This document shows, in pieces, positions 1-9,180 of a stretch of DNA of 64,000 bases. The translations under genes and the position numbers were made by a program. The stretch lies in assembly GCF_018069755.1 (NCBI RefSeq), contig NZ_JAGQDE010000011.1:1-64000 (forward strand). Direction: 5' to 3'. The notes below the pieces were generated by a model, which had not been told where the DNA came from, searched no databases, and saw only the letters and a program-made list of their open reading frames with translations. Each line of letters starts with the position of its first letter. Within the stretch, counting starts at the first letter, position 1. The DNA is from Ideonella aquatica (lineage in GTDB: Bacteria > Pseudomonadota > Gammaproteobacteria > Burkholderiales > Burkholderiaceae_C).

Positions 1-1
1 C

Positions 2-223
2 CACCGCATCCGGCACTACGGACTTCTGGCCAATGGCAGCCGCCGAGCCGACCTGGCCAAGGTGCGCCAGGCGCTACAAGTAGAGCCCAAGCCTGCAGCG
101 CAAGATGCCGTGGCGCTGGCTACGCCAGCACCTGTCTTCGTGTGTCGCCACTGTGCTGGCCCCATGCAGGTGGTACAGACCTTCCTGCGCGCACAGACCA
201 TCCGCGGGCCGCCGACATCATGA
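2..223 (+). CDS. IS91-family transposase, C-terminal end (cut by the window edge)
   Basis: The frame open from the window edge to the TGA at 221-223 begins HRIRHYGLLANGSRRADLAK, the hallmark C-terminal block of IS91-type (Y2, rolling-circle) transposases. It ends with a CRHCAGPM segment, half of the Cys-pair zinc motif usual at the C-terminus of this family. Only about 73 residues are visible, so it cannot be told whether the element is intact upstream. It suggests that one edge of the capsule/sulfate region was shaped by a mobile element. The recognition rests on motif memory, not on a search. Confidence 0.72.
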   Translation, partial: HRIRHYGLLANGSRRADLAKVRQALQVEPKPAAQDAVALATPAPVFVCRHCAGPMQVVQTFLRAQTIRGPPTS

Positions 224-643
224 ACCGCCGCAACACGACCCTCGTTGAGATGCCGACAAGCCGCAGACGCGCCTCGGCCGGGATAGCCTGCGCCGCCAGT
301 TCGTGCAAGCCTTCCACGGGCCTCACGACGCGTCTTGAAGCTTGCTCCGTCAGGCCTCAGCGCAAGAAGGCCGCCGTGCAATGGACACCACCAGGCCACT
401 GCCGGCGCCATCCAGTGAACGTGCCGAACCTGCAATCCCCATAGGCCGACGCGTCAAATCAACGCCCGTGGCATGCGCCGCGGTTTCCTCCCTCGAGGCT
501 TGTGCGACACCTGCCCTCAGGTCAGCATCGACTCGATGCGCCGCCGCATGCGCGGGCAGGTATCCCACAACCCTAAACATAGTGAACCCTCGGGGTCTTT
601 CGGTCGGGTGAAAGCGTGACCTATGACTGCTTTGCGGCGACTA
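224..643. other. Non-coding flank between IS91-type transposase and kpsC
   Basis: About 420 bases without a convincing gene. The short frames here lack the codon bias of the neighbouring genes. The stretch probably holds the terminal (terIS-like) end of the IS91-type element and the region downstream of kpsC. I could not locate an exact element boundary or a clear intrinsic terminator. Confidence 0.45.
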
Positions 644-2671
644 TCAACGCCCACGCAAACGGCGTGCCCACCCCAGTAACCAGCGCCGCGCCGCCCGCCG
701 GGCGCGCCCCTCGGCCGGGCGCTCACGCCAGGCCAGTAGCGCGTCGATCGCCCGCTCGGGCGGGCAGGGCAGGCCGCTGGCCGGGTCCACATAGCGCGGG
801 TAGAGGATCAGGCTGGCAGCCACCAGGCTGTCCAGATCCAGCCGGCGTTGGCGCCGCGGCAGCGCCACGCGGTCCTCGGTCAGGCCCCAGCCGGCGTAGA
901 ACGGCGCGCCCCAGCAGACCACGCGGCGCTGGCGCAGCAGGGCCTCGAAGCCCGCCAATGAAGTGAGCACATGCACCTCATCCACCTGATCCAGCAGCTG
1001 GTCGATCGGCACATCCACCACCACCTCGTCGGCCAGCGCATGGGCGTTGGCCTCGCCGTCACCGGCGCGGCGCAGGCCGGCCACCACGTCGGGGTGGGGC
1101 TTGTAGACCAGCCAGGCGTCGGGCCGCTCGGCGCGGGCGGCGCGCAGCAGGTCGGCATTGCGGCGCAGGCCGGGTGCGCCCCAGCGCAGCGACTCGTCGG
1201 CCTCCACCTGGCCCACCACCAGCAGCACCGGCCGCTCGCCGGCCGGGCGCTGCCAGGCGCGGCCGGCCAGGTTGTATTTGGTCAGGCGCGCCGCCAGGAT
1301 GCGTTGGCGCAGCGCGGCCGCCCGCTCGCGCAGGGCGGCGGACACCTCGCCCGACTGCAGCCACTGCTCCAGCTGCGACGGCGCCGTGGCGTCGTAGTAC
1401 AGGCCCTGGGCGTCGATCACCCAGGACAGCGGCTGACGCATCTCGGCGCCCAGGCCCACCGAACGCAGGAAACCATCCTCCACCCGCCGCACACTGGCCG
1501 GCGCCGCCCCGGCGGGCGGCGTGGCGCGGCCCCACAGCACCAGGTGCTCGCCCCCGGCCAGCGGCTGGCGTGCCGACTGGAAGCGCACCTGGCTGCCCGG
1601 CATGAAACGCTGCAGGATGGGCCGCTTCCACCACGAGAAACCCACTGCGGTCACGCGCTCGGGATCCTGCTGGCGCTGCTGGCGCAACCAGCCCACGGCC
1701 TGCACCAGCGCCTCGGGCGTGCAGCGCGCGCCGCCATGCGGATGCACCTGGCGCGGATAGTCCACCAGCGCCGCATGCACCAGCGCCTGCAGGCGCGCCG
1801 GGGGACGGCGCGCCAGGGTCTGTTCGTCGCGGCTGAGGCCCCAGCCGGCGTAGAAGGGCAGACCGAAGCAGCGCAGCGGCCGGCGCCACAGCAGCGCCTC
1901 GAAGCCCATTTGCGAGGTCACCACATACACCGCCGCCACCTGCTGCAGCAGGTCGGGCGGATGCACCGGATCGGCCAGCCACACCACGCGCTGCGCGGCG
2001 CCCGGCGACAGCGTGCCCGGCGAGAAATGCCCGCTCTTGCGCCCGGCCATGACGTCTGGATGCACCTTCAACAGCACGCGTGCGCCGGGGTGCTCGTCCA
2101 GCGCAGCCTCCAGCATGCGGGCAAAGCTGCGCGCGTCGGCGCCGCCGTGGGCGATCGCGGCGTCGCCAGCGGTCTGGTCCACCACCAGCACGTCGCCCTC
2201 GCGGGCCAGTTGGGCCAGGCTGGCGGGGTCGCGGTCACGCGCCAGGTTGTACTTGGAGACGCGCGCCTCGCACCAGGCCTGGCGCAGGGCCTCGGCGCGC
2301 GCGGCCTGGGCGGCGTCCACCCCAGCGGCGATCAGGCGCTCCAGGCGCGAGGGCTGGCTGGCGTCGTAGTAAATGCCTTCGTCGTCCAGCACCACCGACC
2401 ACGGCGGCGCGTCCGGCCCCAGCGCCAGCGAGCGCAGAAAGCCGTCCTCCAGCCGCAGCAGCGGCAGGCCGTGGCGGCGGGCCTGGGCCTCGGCGCGCTC
2501 GGCGCTGGGCTTGCGGCCCCAGGCCAGCACGGCGTCGGCCTCGGCCGGCGAGCGCACCAGCCGTGCGCCGTGCAGCAACTCAGGCAGCGTGGCGATGCGG
2601 GCCACGCCCGCGGTGGGCGCCCACAGGCGGCGGCCGCTCAGCAGCGCCGCGCAGGCGTCCAGCTCGGGCAT
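644..2671 (-). CDS. kpsC: Capsule polysaccharide beta-Kdo transferase KpsC (LipB family)
   Basis: 675 residues, close to the usual KpsC length. The protein is an internal duplication. The first half carries [14 protein letters not shown] near residue 75 followed by an IYYDAS block. The second half repeats this near residue 395 as [14 protein letters not shown] and LYYDAT, each followed by a KYNL segment. In characterised KpsC the two halves are the retaining beta-Kdo transferases (GT99 and GT107) that build the poly-Kdo linker on phosphatidylglycerol for ABC-exported capsules. I chose the ATG at 2671 because the open frame further upstream runs into cysQ and has poor codon use. It lies 22 bases after cysQ on the same strand. 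The rest of the export machinery (kpsDETM) is about 57 kb away at the other end of the window. Confidence 0.88.
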   Translation of the reverse strand: MPELDACAALLSGRRLWAPTAGVARIATLPELLHGARLVRSPAEADAVLAWGRKPSAERAEAQARRHGLPLLRLEDGFLRSLALGPDAPPWSVVLDDEGIYYDASQPSRLERLIAAGVDAAQAARAEALRQAWCEARVSKYNLARDRDPASLAQLAREGDVLVVDQTAGDAAIAHGGADARSFARMLEAALDEHPGARVLLKVHPDVMAGRKSGHFSPGTLSPGAAQRVVWLADPVHPPDLLQQVAAVYVVTSQMGFEALLWRRPLRCFGLPFYAGWGLSRDEQTLARRPPARLQALVHAALVDYPRQVHPHGGARCTPEALVQAVGWLRQQRQQDPERVTAVGFSWWKRPILQRFMPGSQVRFQSARQPLAGGEHLVLWGRATPPAGAAPASVRRVEDGFLRSVGLGAEMRQPLSWVIDAQGLYYDATAPSQLEQWLQSGEVSAALRERAAALRQRILAARLTKYNLAGRAWQRPAGERPVLLVVGQVEADESLRWGAPGLRRNADLLRAARAERPDAWLVYKPHPDVVAGLRRAGDGEANAHALADEVVVDVPIDQLLDQVDEVHVLTSLAGFEALLRQRRVVCWGAPFYAGWGLTEDRVALPRRQRRLDLDSLVAASLILYPRYVDPASGLPCPPERAIDALLAWRERPAEGRARRAARRWLLGWARRLRGR

Positions 2672-2693
2672 GGCGCGGGCGCGGCGCGGCGGA

Positions 2694-3473
2694 TCAGAGA
2701 CCGGCGGCAGCGAAGTGCGGGTTGTCGAAGCCCGGCTTGCCGTAGCGCAGGTCGGCGCCGTCAGCCACCACGGTGACGCGGCCACCGGCGGCGCGCAGCA
2801 CCGCATCACCGGCGGCGATGTCCCACTCCATGGTGCGGCCCAGGCGCGGGTACAGGTCGGCTTCGCCCGCGGCCACCAGGCACAGCTTCAGCGACGAGCC
2901 GGCGTTGGTGCGCGAGGCCACCTTGCGGCCCCCCAGGAAGGCGTCGAGCGCGGTCTCGTCGCCATGCGAGCGGCTGGCCACCACGGTCAGGCCCTCGGCC
3001 GGCACGGCACGGCAGCGGATGGCGCGGCGGCCCTGGGCGTCTTCCAGCCAGGCGCCCTGCCCGGCCACGCCGCCGAACAGGCGGCCGATGGCCGGCGCAT
3101 AGACCAGACCCAGCACCGGGCGGCCCTGCTCGATCAGCGCGATGTTCACGGTGAACTCGCCGTTGCGGCTGATGAATTCCTTGGTGCCGTCGAGCGGATC
3201 GACCAGAAAGAAGCGGTCACTCACATCCGGAATATTGCCCGCCGACACGGCCTCTTCGGCCACCACCGGGATGCCCGGGGCCAGGCGCGCCAGGCCAGCC
3301 AGGATCACCGCCTCGGCGCGGCCATCGGCCTGGGTGACCGGCGAATCGTCGCCCTTCTTGGTGACATCAAAGTCGGTGGCGTAGATGTCCATGATGACCT
3401 GACCCGCATCGCGGATCAGCGGCACCAGGCTTTCCAGCAGGGCGGACAGGTCGGGGGTGGTGGCTGCGTTCAT
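2694..3473 (-). CDS. cysQ: 3'(2'),5'-bisphosphate nucleotidase CysQ
   Basis: 259 residues, typical for CysQ in the inositol-monophosphatase superfamily. The metal-binding motif DPLDGT is at residues 92-97, followed by [17 protein letters not shown], and the second motif [11 protein letters not shown] is near residue 217. The enzyme hydrolyses PAP to AMP, relieving product inhibition after PAPS is used by a reductase or sulfotransferase. It is transcribed divergently from the cysD/cysNC genes and leads into kpsC. The ATG at 3473 is preferred because the in-frame extension upstream would overlap the divergent promoter region and looks non-coding. The context ties PAPS turnover to capsule genes. 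Confidence 0.92.
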   Translation of the reverse strand: MNAATTPDLSALLESLVPLIRDAGQVIMDIYATDFDVTKKGDDSPVTQADGRAEAVILAGLARLAPGIPVVAEEAVSAGNIPDVSDRFFLVDPLDGTKEFISRNGEFTVNIALIEQGRPVLGLVYAPAIGRLFGGVAGQGAWLEDAQGRRAIRCRAVPAEGLTVVASRSHGDETALDAFLGGRKVASRTNAGSSLKLCLVAAGEADLYPRLGRTMEWDIAAGDAVLRAAGGRVTVVADGADLRYGKPGFDNPHFAAAGL

Positions 3474-3482
3474 GGTGGGGTC

Positions 3483-4478
3483 ATGCCAAACAAGGGATGC
3501 CCGATTGTGCAGCGCCCATGGCACACTCCCACCCCTAAAACATTTATTGACCAGACCTTGTCCACGCACGCACCCGACGTTTCTGCGCTGAATTCACGCC
3601 GCCGGCGTGCGGTGCAGCTGCGCGTGGACGGTCTGAGCCTGAGCCAGATCCAGGCCGCCACCGGCCTGAGCGTGCCCACCATCATCAAGGCCTACCAGGC
3701 CTTCGAGCAGGGCGGCTGGCAGGCGATCGACGTGGCCGCGCGTGGCCGCCCGCGCGGCAGCGGCCGCGTGCTGGACGCCGCCCAGGAGGCCGCGCTGCGC
3801 CAGGCCGCGCTGACCCAGGCCCCTGAATCGGCGGGCCTGCCCGCCGGCCTGTGGGACACCACCGCGCTGCAGGCGCTGGCCCGTCAGCGCTGGGGCCTGA
3901 GCCTGGAGGCGCGCGCGCTGTCGCGCCTGCTGGAGCGCTGGGGCCTGGCCCTGCACAGCCTGGCCGACGCCGCGCCCCAGCGCGGCCCCGGCGCCGACTG
4001 GCTGCGCGAGGGCTGGCCCGCGCTGCAGCGCGAGGCCCGCGCCCAGCACCGCAAGCTGCTGTGGGTGGGCGCGTTGGCGCACCACAGTGGCGCAGCCGCA
4101 GGGGCCGGCATCCTGGTCGCCCTGACACCTCGCGGCAGCCTGCGCTGGCTGCCGGTGCAGCGCCTGTCGGCGCTGGACGGCTGGCGCCGCCTGTTCGAGC
4201 GCCTGGCCGCCGACCCCGACGGCCCCTGGCTGCTGGCCCTGCACGGCCCCGACCTGCGCCGCGCGCCCACTCTGACCGATTGGCTGGCCACCCAGCCCGC
4301 GCTGGCGCTTCAGGATTGCCCGATCGCGCCGATACGCCGGACAGCGCCCGAAGCGGCGCCCGTGACCAACGCCACAACAAACGATCCCCCGCGTGCCGCG
4401 CCAGCGGCGAACATCCCGTCCTTCGACAGCCGGGCCCGCCCCGCCGTCGCCAACATCCCATCTGCGCAGGAAAAACCG
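3483..4478 (+). CDS. IS630-transposase-like helix-turn-helix frame, continuous with cysD
   Basis: A reading frame with strong coding bias and no stop codon before the cysD ATG. It encodes a helix-turn-helix ([20 protein letters not shown], then a recognition-type helix), a GRPRGSGR hinge and a second winged-helix-like part ending SRLLERWGL. This order matches the N-terminal DNA-binding region of IS630-type transposases. The following segment resembles a worn DDE domain ([12 protein letters not shown], then [17 protein letters not shown]) but I see no intact acidic triad. It then enters an Ala/Pro-rich linker. The start is uncertain: ATG 3483, TTG 3558 and GTG 3612 are in frame. It may be a domesticated transposase-derived regulator, or the N-terminal part of a fused CysD. 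The end given is simply the base before the CysD start. Confidence 0.5.
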
Positions 4479-5378
4479 ATGAGCCTGACCCACCTCCAAC
4501 GCCTGGAAGCCGAGAGCATCCACATCATGCGCGAGGTTGTCGCCGAAGCCGACAACCCGGTGATGCTGTACTCGATCGGCAAGGACTCGGCCGTGATGCT
4601 GCATCTGGCGCGCAAGGCCTTCTACCCGGCGCCGCCGCCGTTCCCGCTGCTGCACGTGGACACCACCTGGAAGTTCCGCGCCATGTACGAGCTGCGTGAC
4701 CGCATGGCCAAGGACTCGGGCATGGACCTGCTGGTCTATCACAACCCCGAGGCGATGGAGCTGGGCATCAACCCCTTCACCCACGGCTCGCAGATCCACA
4801 CCGACATGTGGAAGACCCAGGGCCTGAAGCAGGCGCTGGACAAGTACAACTTCGACGTGGCCTTTGGCGGCGCCCGCCGCGACGAGGAGAAGAGCCGCGC
4901 CAAGGAGCGCATCTTCTCGTTCCGCAGTGCGCAGCACCGCTGGGACCCGAAGAACCAGCGCCCCGAGCTCTGGCGCCTCTACAACGGCCGCAAGCACAAG
5001 GGCGAGTCGATCCGCTGCTTCCCCATCTCGAACTGGACCGAGCTGGACATCTGGCAGTACATCTACCTGGAAAACATCCCCATCGTGCCGCTGTACATGG
5101 CCGCCGAGCGCCCGGTGGTCGACCGTGACGGCACGCTGATCATGGTGGACGACGACCGCTTCCCGCTGCGCGAGGGCGAAGTGCCGATGATGAAGAGCGT
5201 GCGCTTCCGCACCCTGGGCTGCTACCCGCTGTCGGGCGCGGTGGAGTCCACCGCCAGCACGCTCACCGAGATCATCCAGGAAATGCTGCTGACCAAGACC
5301 AGCGAGCGCCAGGGCCGCATGATCGACCACGACTCGGCCGCGTCCATGGAGAAGAAGAAGCAGGAGGGGTACTTCTAA
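4479..5378 (+). CDS. cysD: Sulfate adenylyltransferase subunit 2 CysD
   Basis: 299 residues, the usual CysD length. The PP-loop SIGKDS is at residues 32-37, and the conserved [16 protein letters not shown] and [14 protein letters not shown] segments follow. CysD is the catalytic ATP-sulfurylase subunit that makes APS from ATP and sulfate, driven by GTP hydrolysis in CysN. I chose ATG 4479 because it has a GCAGG ribosome-binding-like sequence about 9 bases upstream and gives the family-standard N-terminus [20 protein letters not shown]. Unusually, the same frame stays open for more than 300 codons upstream with a transposase-like sequence, so an N-terminally extended product is formally possible. 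cysNC follows after 44 bases. Confidence 0.95.
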   Translation: MSLTHLQRLEAESIHIMREVVAEADNPVMLYSIGKDSAVMLHLARKAFYPAPPPFPLLHVDTTWKFRAMYELRDRMAKDSGMDLLVYHNPEAMELGINPFTHGSQIHTDMWKTQGLKQALDKYNFDVAFGGARRDEEKSRAKERIFSFRSAQHRWDPKNQRPELWRLYNGRKHKGESIRCFPISNWTELDIWQYIYLENIPIVPLYMAAERPVVDRDGTLIMVDDDRFPLREGEVPMMKSVRFRTLGCYPLSGAVESTASTLTEIIQEMLLTKTSERQGRMIDHDSAASMEKKKQEGYF

Positions 5379-5422
5379 CCCCACCCGCATCAGCTTCAAC
5401 ATCTACCCGAACAGGAAAGACC

Positions 5423-7327
5423 ATGGCACACGTTTCCGACATGATCTCGGTCGACATCGAGAAGTACCTGAAGCAGCACGAGAAAAAGAGCCTGCTGCGC
5501 TTCATCACCTGCGGCTCGGTGGACGACGGCAAGTCCACCGTCATCGGCCGGCTGCTCTATGAATCGAAGATGCTCTTCGAGGACCAGCTCGCCGCGATCG
5601 AGAACGACTCCAAGAAGTGGGGCACCCAGGGCGGTGACATTGACTTCGCGCTGCTGGTCGACGGCCTGGCCGCCGAGCGCGAGCAGGGCATCACGATCGA
5701 TGTGGCCTACCGCTTCTTCAGCACCGACCGCCGCAAGTTCATCGTCGCCGACACCCCGGGCCACGAGCAGTACACGCGCAACATGATCACCGGCGCGTCC
5801 ACCGCCGACGTGGCCGTGATCCTGATCGATGCGCGCAAGGGCGTGCTCACGCAGACCCGCCGCCACAGCTACCTGGTCAGCCTGATCGGCATCCGCAAGG
5901 TGGTGCTGGCCATCAACAAGATGGACCTGGTCGATTACTCGCAAGAGGTGTTCGACCGCATCAACGAGGAATACCGCGTCTTCGCCAAGCAGATCGGCCT
6001 GAACGACATCACCAGCATCCCGCTGTCGGGCCTCAAGGGCGACAACATGCTGGCCGCCAGCGAGCACACGCCCTGGTACCACGGCCCCACGCTGATGGGC
6101 TTCCTGGAAACCTGCGAGATCGACGAGGCGCGCCAGCAGCGCGAGGCCTTCCGCCTGCCGGTGCAGTGGGTCAACCGCCCCAACCTCGACTTCCGCGGCT
6201 TCTGCGGCGTCATCACCGGCGGCAGCATCAAGCCGGGCGACCGCATCCGCGCCCAGCCCTCGGGCCGTGAGAGCAAGGTGGCGCGCATCGTCACCATGCA
6301 CGGCGACCTGCCGATGGCCGTGGCCGGCCAGAGCGTGACCATCACGCTGGAAGACGAGATCGACATCTCGCGCGGCGACGTCATCTCCACCGCCGACAGC
6401 CCCGCCGAGGTGGCCGACCAGTTCGAGGCCACCATCGTCTGGATGACCGACGAGCCCATGCTGCCGGGCCGCCCCTACCTGCTGAAGGTGGGCACGCAAA
6501 CGGTGACCGCCACCATCACCGAGCCCAAGTACAAGGTCAACGTCAACACGATGGAGCACCTGGCGGCCAAGCAGCTCGAGGTCAACGAGATCGGCGTGGT
6601 CAACCTGGCGCTCGATCGCCCCATCGCCTTCGACCCCTACACCGCCAACCGCGACACCGGCGGCTTCATCCTGATCAACCGCCTGACCAACAACACGGTC
6701 GGCGCGGGCATGCTGCACTTTGCGCTGCGCCGCTCGCACAACATCCACATGCAGCATGTGGACGTGGACAAGGCCGCGCGCGCCACCGCCAAGGGCCAGA
6801 AGCCCGCGGTGCTGTGGTTCACCGGCCTGTCGGGCGCGGGCAAGTCGACCATCGCCAACCTGGTCGAGAAGAAGCTGCACGCCATGGGCCGCCACACCTA
6901 CCTGCTCGACGGCGACAACGTCCGCCACGGCCTGAACAAGGACCTGGGCTTCACCGAGGCTGACCGGGTGGAGAACATCCGCCGCATCTCCGAGGTGGCG
7001 CACCTGATGGTGGACGCCGGCCTGATCGTGCTGACCGCGTTCATCTCGCCGTTCCGCTCGGAGCGCGCCATGGCGCGCAGCCTGATGGGCGAGGGCGAGT
7101 TCGTCGAGGTCTATGTGGACACCCCGCTGGACGTGGCCGAGGACCGCGACGTCAAGGGCCTGTACAAGAAGGCCCGCCGCGGCGAGATCACCAACTTCAC
7201 CGGCATCTCCAGCCCGTACGAAGCGCCCGAGAACCCCGAGATGCGCGTGAACACCACGAACCAGTCGGCCGACCAGGCTGCTGACGCGGTGATCGCGGCG
7301 CTGCGCCAGCGCGGCATCATCGACTGA
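5423..7327 (+). CDS. cysNC: Bifunctional sulfate adenylyltransferase subunit 1 / adenylylsulfate kinase CysNC
   Basis: 634 residues with two fused parts. Residues 1 to about 440 are the CysN GTPase: G1 loop GSVDDGKS at 31-38, then [12 protein letters not shown] and an EF-Tu-like beta-barrel region. From about 455 on is APS kinase (CysC), with P-loop GLSGAGKST at 468-476, [15 protein letters not shown] and the FISPFRSER motif. Together with CysD it converts sulfate to APS and then PAPS. PAPS is required for assimilatory reduction through a PAPS reductase or for sulfotransferases; a sulfotransferase gene lies at 56.3-57.1 kb. The ATG follows an AGGAAAGACC ribosome-binding sequence. Confidence 0.96.
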   Translation: MAHVSDMISVDIEKYLKQHEKKSLLRFITCGSVDDGKSTVIGRLLYESKMLFEDQLAAIENDSKKWGTQGGDIDFALLVDGLAAEREQGITIDVAYRFFSTDRRKFIVADTPGHEQYTRNMITGASTADVAVILIDARKGVLTQTRRHSYLVSLIGIRKVVLAINKMDLVDYSQEVFDRINEEYRVFAKQIGLNDITSIPLSGLKGDNMLAASEHTPWYHGPTLMGFLETCEIDEARQQREAFRLPVQWVNRPNLDFRGFCGVITGGSIKPGDRIRAQPSGRESKVARIVTMHGDLPMAVAGQSVTITLEDEIDISRGDVISTADSPAEVADQFEATIVWMTDEPMLPGRPYLLKVGTQTVTATITEPKYKVNVNTMEHLAAKQLEVNEIGVVNLALDRPIAFDPYTANRDTGGFILINRLTNNTVGAGMLHFALRRSHNIHMQHVDVDKAARATAKGQKPAVLWFTGLSGAGKSTIANLVEKKLHAMGRHTYLLDGDNVRHGLNKDLGFTEADRVENIRRISEVAHLMVDAGLIVLTAFISPFRSERAMARSLMGEGEFVEVYVDTPLDVAEDRDVKGLYKKARRGEITNFTGISSPYEAPENPEMRVNTTNQSADQAADAVIAALRQRGIID

Positions 7328-7355
7328 GGCGCTCAGCCCCAGGCCTCTAGCCCAA

Positions 7356-7379
7356 CCGGGCGCACGCGTGTGCGCCCGG
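7356..7379 (+). terminator. GC-rich hairpin between cysNC and the permease gene
   Basis: A perfect 10-bp inverted repeat (CCGGGCGCAC / GTGCGCCCGG) with a 4-base loop lies 28 bases after the cysNC stop. No T-run follows, so it is either a weak or Rho-assisted terminator or an mRNA-stabilising hairpin separating cysNC from the next gene. Confidence 0.45.
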
Positions 7380-7396
7380 CCTGACGGAGTCATGTC

Positions 7397-9130
7397 ATGA
7401 GCTGGCAACAAGCCGTGGTGTTCGCCACGCTGGCGCTGCTGATCGTGGAGCTGGTGCGCGGCCGCCGCGCGCCCGGCACGCTGTTCGCGGGCGCGGCCTT
7501 TCTGTTCGTCATGCTGAACTTCATCAGCATGGGCAACGCGCTCAAGCAGTTCACCAACAACGGCCTGATCACCGTGGTGGTGCTGCTGCTGCTGTCCATC
7601 GTGCTGGACAAGTCGCGCATGCTGGAGCTGATGGCCGAGAAGCTGGTGCGCGGCCCCTACCGCTGGGCGCTGGTCAAGCTCTACGGCGCCACCGCGGTGT
7701 ACAGCGCCTTCCTGAACAACACCGCCGTGGTGGCCTCGTTGATCGGCCCGCTCAAGGGCAACCGCGAGCACAGCGCCGCGCGCCTGCTGATCCCCATGTG
7801 CTACGCCGCCACGCTGGGCGGCATCCTCACGCTGGTGGGCACCAGCACCAACCTGCTGGTCAGCAGCCTGCTGGCCGGCCGGCACATGCCCGAGCTGCAC
7901 CTGTTCGACCTGTTCCCGGTGGGCATCCTGATCGTGCTGTCCTGCGGCGCGGTGATGATCCTGCTGTACCCGCGCCTGCTCAAGGCCCAACCACCGGCCG
8001 AGGACGAGACCAGCGACTACTTCCTCGAGGCCGAGGTGCTGCCTGACTGCCCGCTGGTCGGCAAGACCATCGAGCAGGCCGGCCTGCGCAACCTGGGCCA
8101 CCTGTTCCTGACCGAGATCGTGCGCGGCGACAACCTGATCGCCCCGGTAGAGCCCGACCGCTTTGTCAATGCCGGCGACATCCTGGTCTTCACCGGCGAT
8201 GTCACCCGCATCGACCTGCTGGCCCAGTTCCCGGGTCTGCGCCCGCACGGCCACCATGATGATCTGCCGCTGACCAACCTGGTGGAGGTGGTGGTGGCCG
8301 CCGGCTCCACGCTGGCGCGGCGCACCATCCGCGAGGTGGACTTCCGCTCGAACTTCGACGCCGCCGTGGTGGCCGTGCGCCGCGGCGCCGAGCGCCTGGG
8401 CGGCAGCATCGGCAACACCCGGCTGGAGGTGGGCGACGCGCTGGTGCTGGTGGTGGGCCAGGACTTTGAGAAGCGCAACAACCTGGGCCGCAACTTCGTC
8501 ATCGTCTCCAAACGCGAGGTGCAGAAGTTCGTCGACCCGCGCAAGGGCTGGCTGTCGATGATCGGCTTTGTGGCGGTGATCGCGCTGGCCGCCTTCGGCC
8601 TGGTGGATTTCCTCAAGGGCATGCTGCTGCTGCTGGTGCTGTTCCTGGCCAGCGGCCTGGCCAAGGTGGCCGACCTGCGGCGCAATGTGCCCTGGGAGCT
8701 GATCATGATCATCGCGTCATCGCTGGTGATCTCCGAGGTGATGCTGGGCACCGGCGCCGCCAAGCTGCTGGCCGGCGGCCTGCTCAGCGGCGCCGAGCAG
8801 TTCGGTCCCTATGCCGCGCTGGCCGTGCTGCTGCTGGCCACCTGGATCCTCACCGAGCTGATGACCAACAACGCCGCCGCGGCGCTGGCCTTCCCGATCG
8901 CGCTGGGCGTGGCCGAACAACTGGGCCTGTCGCCCATGCCCTTTGTGATGGCGGTGCTCTACGGCGCCAGCTGCAGCTTTGCCACCCCCTACGGCTACCA
9001 GACCAACCTGATGGTCATGGCCCCGGGCCGCTACCAGCTGCGCGACTACCTGCGCGCCGGCCTGCCGGTGGCGCTGACCTTCCAGGCCGTGGCCCTGGTC
9101 GCCATCCCGGTCTTCTTCCCCTTCCGCTGA
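7397..9130 (+). CDS. SLC13-type (DASS) permease with two TrkA-C domains, probable sulfate transporter
   Basis: 577 residues. Hydrophobic helices occupy residues 1 to about 200. Two RCK_C/TrkA-C-like soluble domains follow, the first around LPDCPLVGKTIEQAGLRNLG and the second around STLARRTIREVDFRSNFDAA. A second helical block from about 385 to the end contains the family-like ELMTNNAAAALAFPIALG and FATPYGYQTNLMV segments. The matching first-half signature is FLNNTAVVASLIGPLKG. This two-half layout with inserted TrkA-C domains is typical of the SLC13/CitMHS group, which includes sulfate permeases of algae and bacteria. Position 69 bases after cysNC supports sulfate as substrate, but specificity is inferred. 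Start chosen at ATG 7397 with GACGGAGT upstream. Confidence 0.82.
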   Translation: MSWQQAVVFATLALLIVELVRGRRAPGTLFAGAAFLFVMLNFISMGNALKQFTNNGLITVVVLLLLSIVLDKSRMLELMAEKLVRGPYRWALVKLYGATAVYSAFLNNTAVVASLIGPLKGNREHSAARLLIPMCYAATLGGILTLVGTSTNLLVSSLLAGRHMPELHLFDLFPVGILIVLSCGAVMILLYPRLLKAQPPAEDETSDYFLEAEVLPDCPLVGKTIEQAGLRNLGHLFLTEIVRGDNLIAPVEPDRFVNAGDILVFTGDVTRIDLLAQFPGLRPHGHHDDLPLTNLVEVVVAAGSTLARRTIREVDFRSNFDAAVVAVRRGAERLGGSIGNTRLEVGDALVLVVGQDFEKRNNLGRNFVIVSKREVQKFVDPRKGWLSMIGFVAVIALAAFGLVDFLKGMLLLLVLFLASGLAKVADLRRNVPWELIMIIASSLVISEVMLGTGAAKLLAGGLLSGAEQFGPYAALAVLLLATWILTELMTNNAAAALAFPIALGVAEQLGLSPMPFVMAVLYGASCSFATPYGYQTNLMVMAPGRYQLRDYLRAGLPVALTFQAVALVAIPVFFPFR

Positions 9131-9180
9131 AGGCGCCGCGGCGCTGCGTGCTACAACCCGGTCCTCTCAGGAGGACCTCC

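Noticed and set aside
971-2776. 601-residue plus-strand open frame opposite kpsC
   Set aside because: Gln/His/Arg-rich shadow with no motifs; kpsC shows its duplicated transferase signature on the other strand.
2373-3482. Upstream part of the long plus-strand frame that ends with cysD
   Set aside because: This part is antisense to kpsC and cysQ and has shadow-like composition; only the part from about 3483 looks coded.
5396-8257. 953-residue minus-strand open frame opposite cysNC and the permease
   Set aside because: Antisense to two well-recognised genes and of typical shadow composition; no ribosome-binding site or domain.
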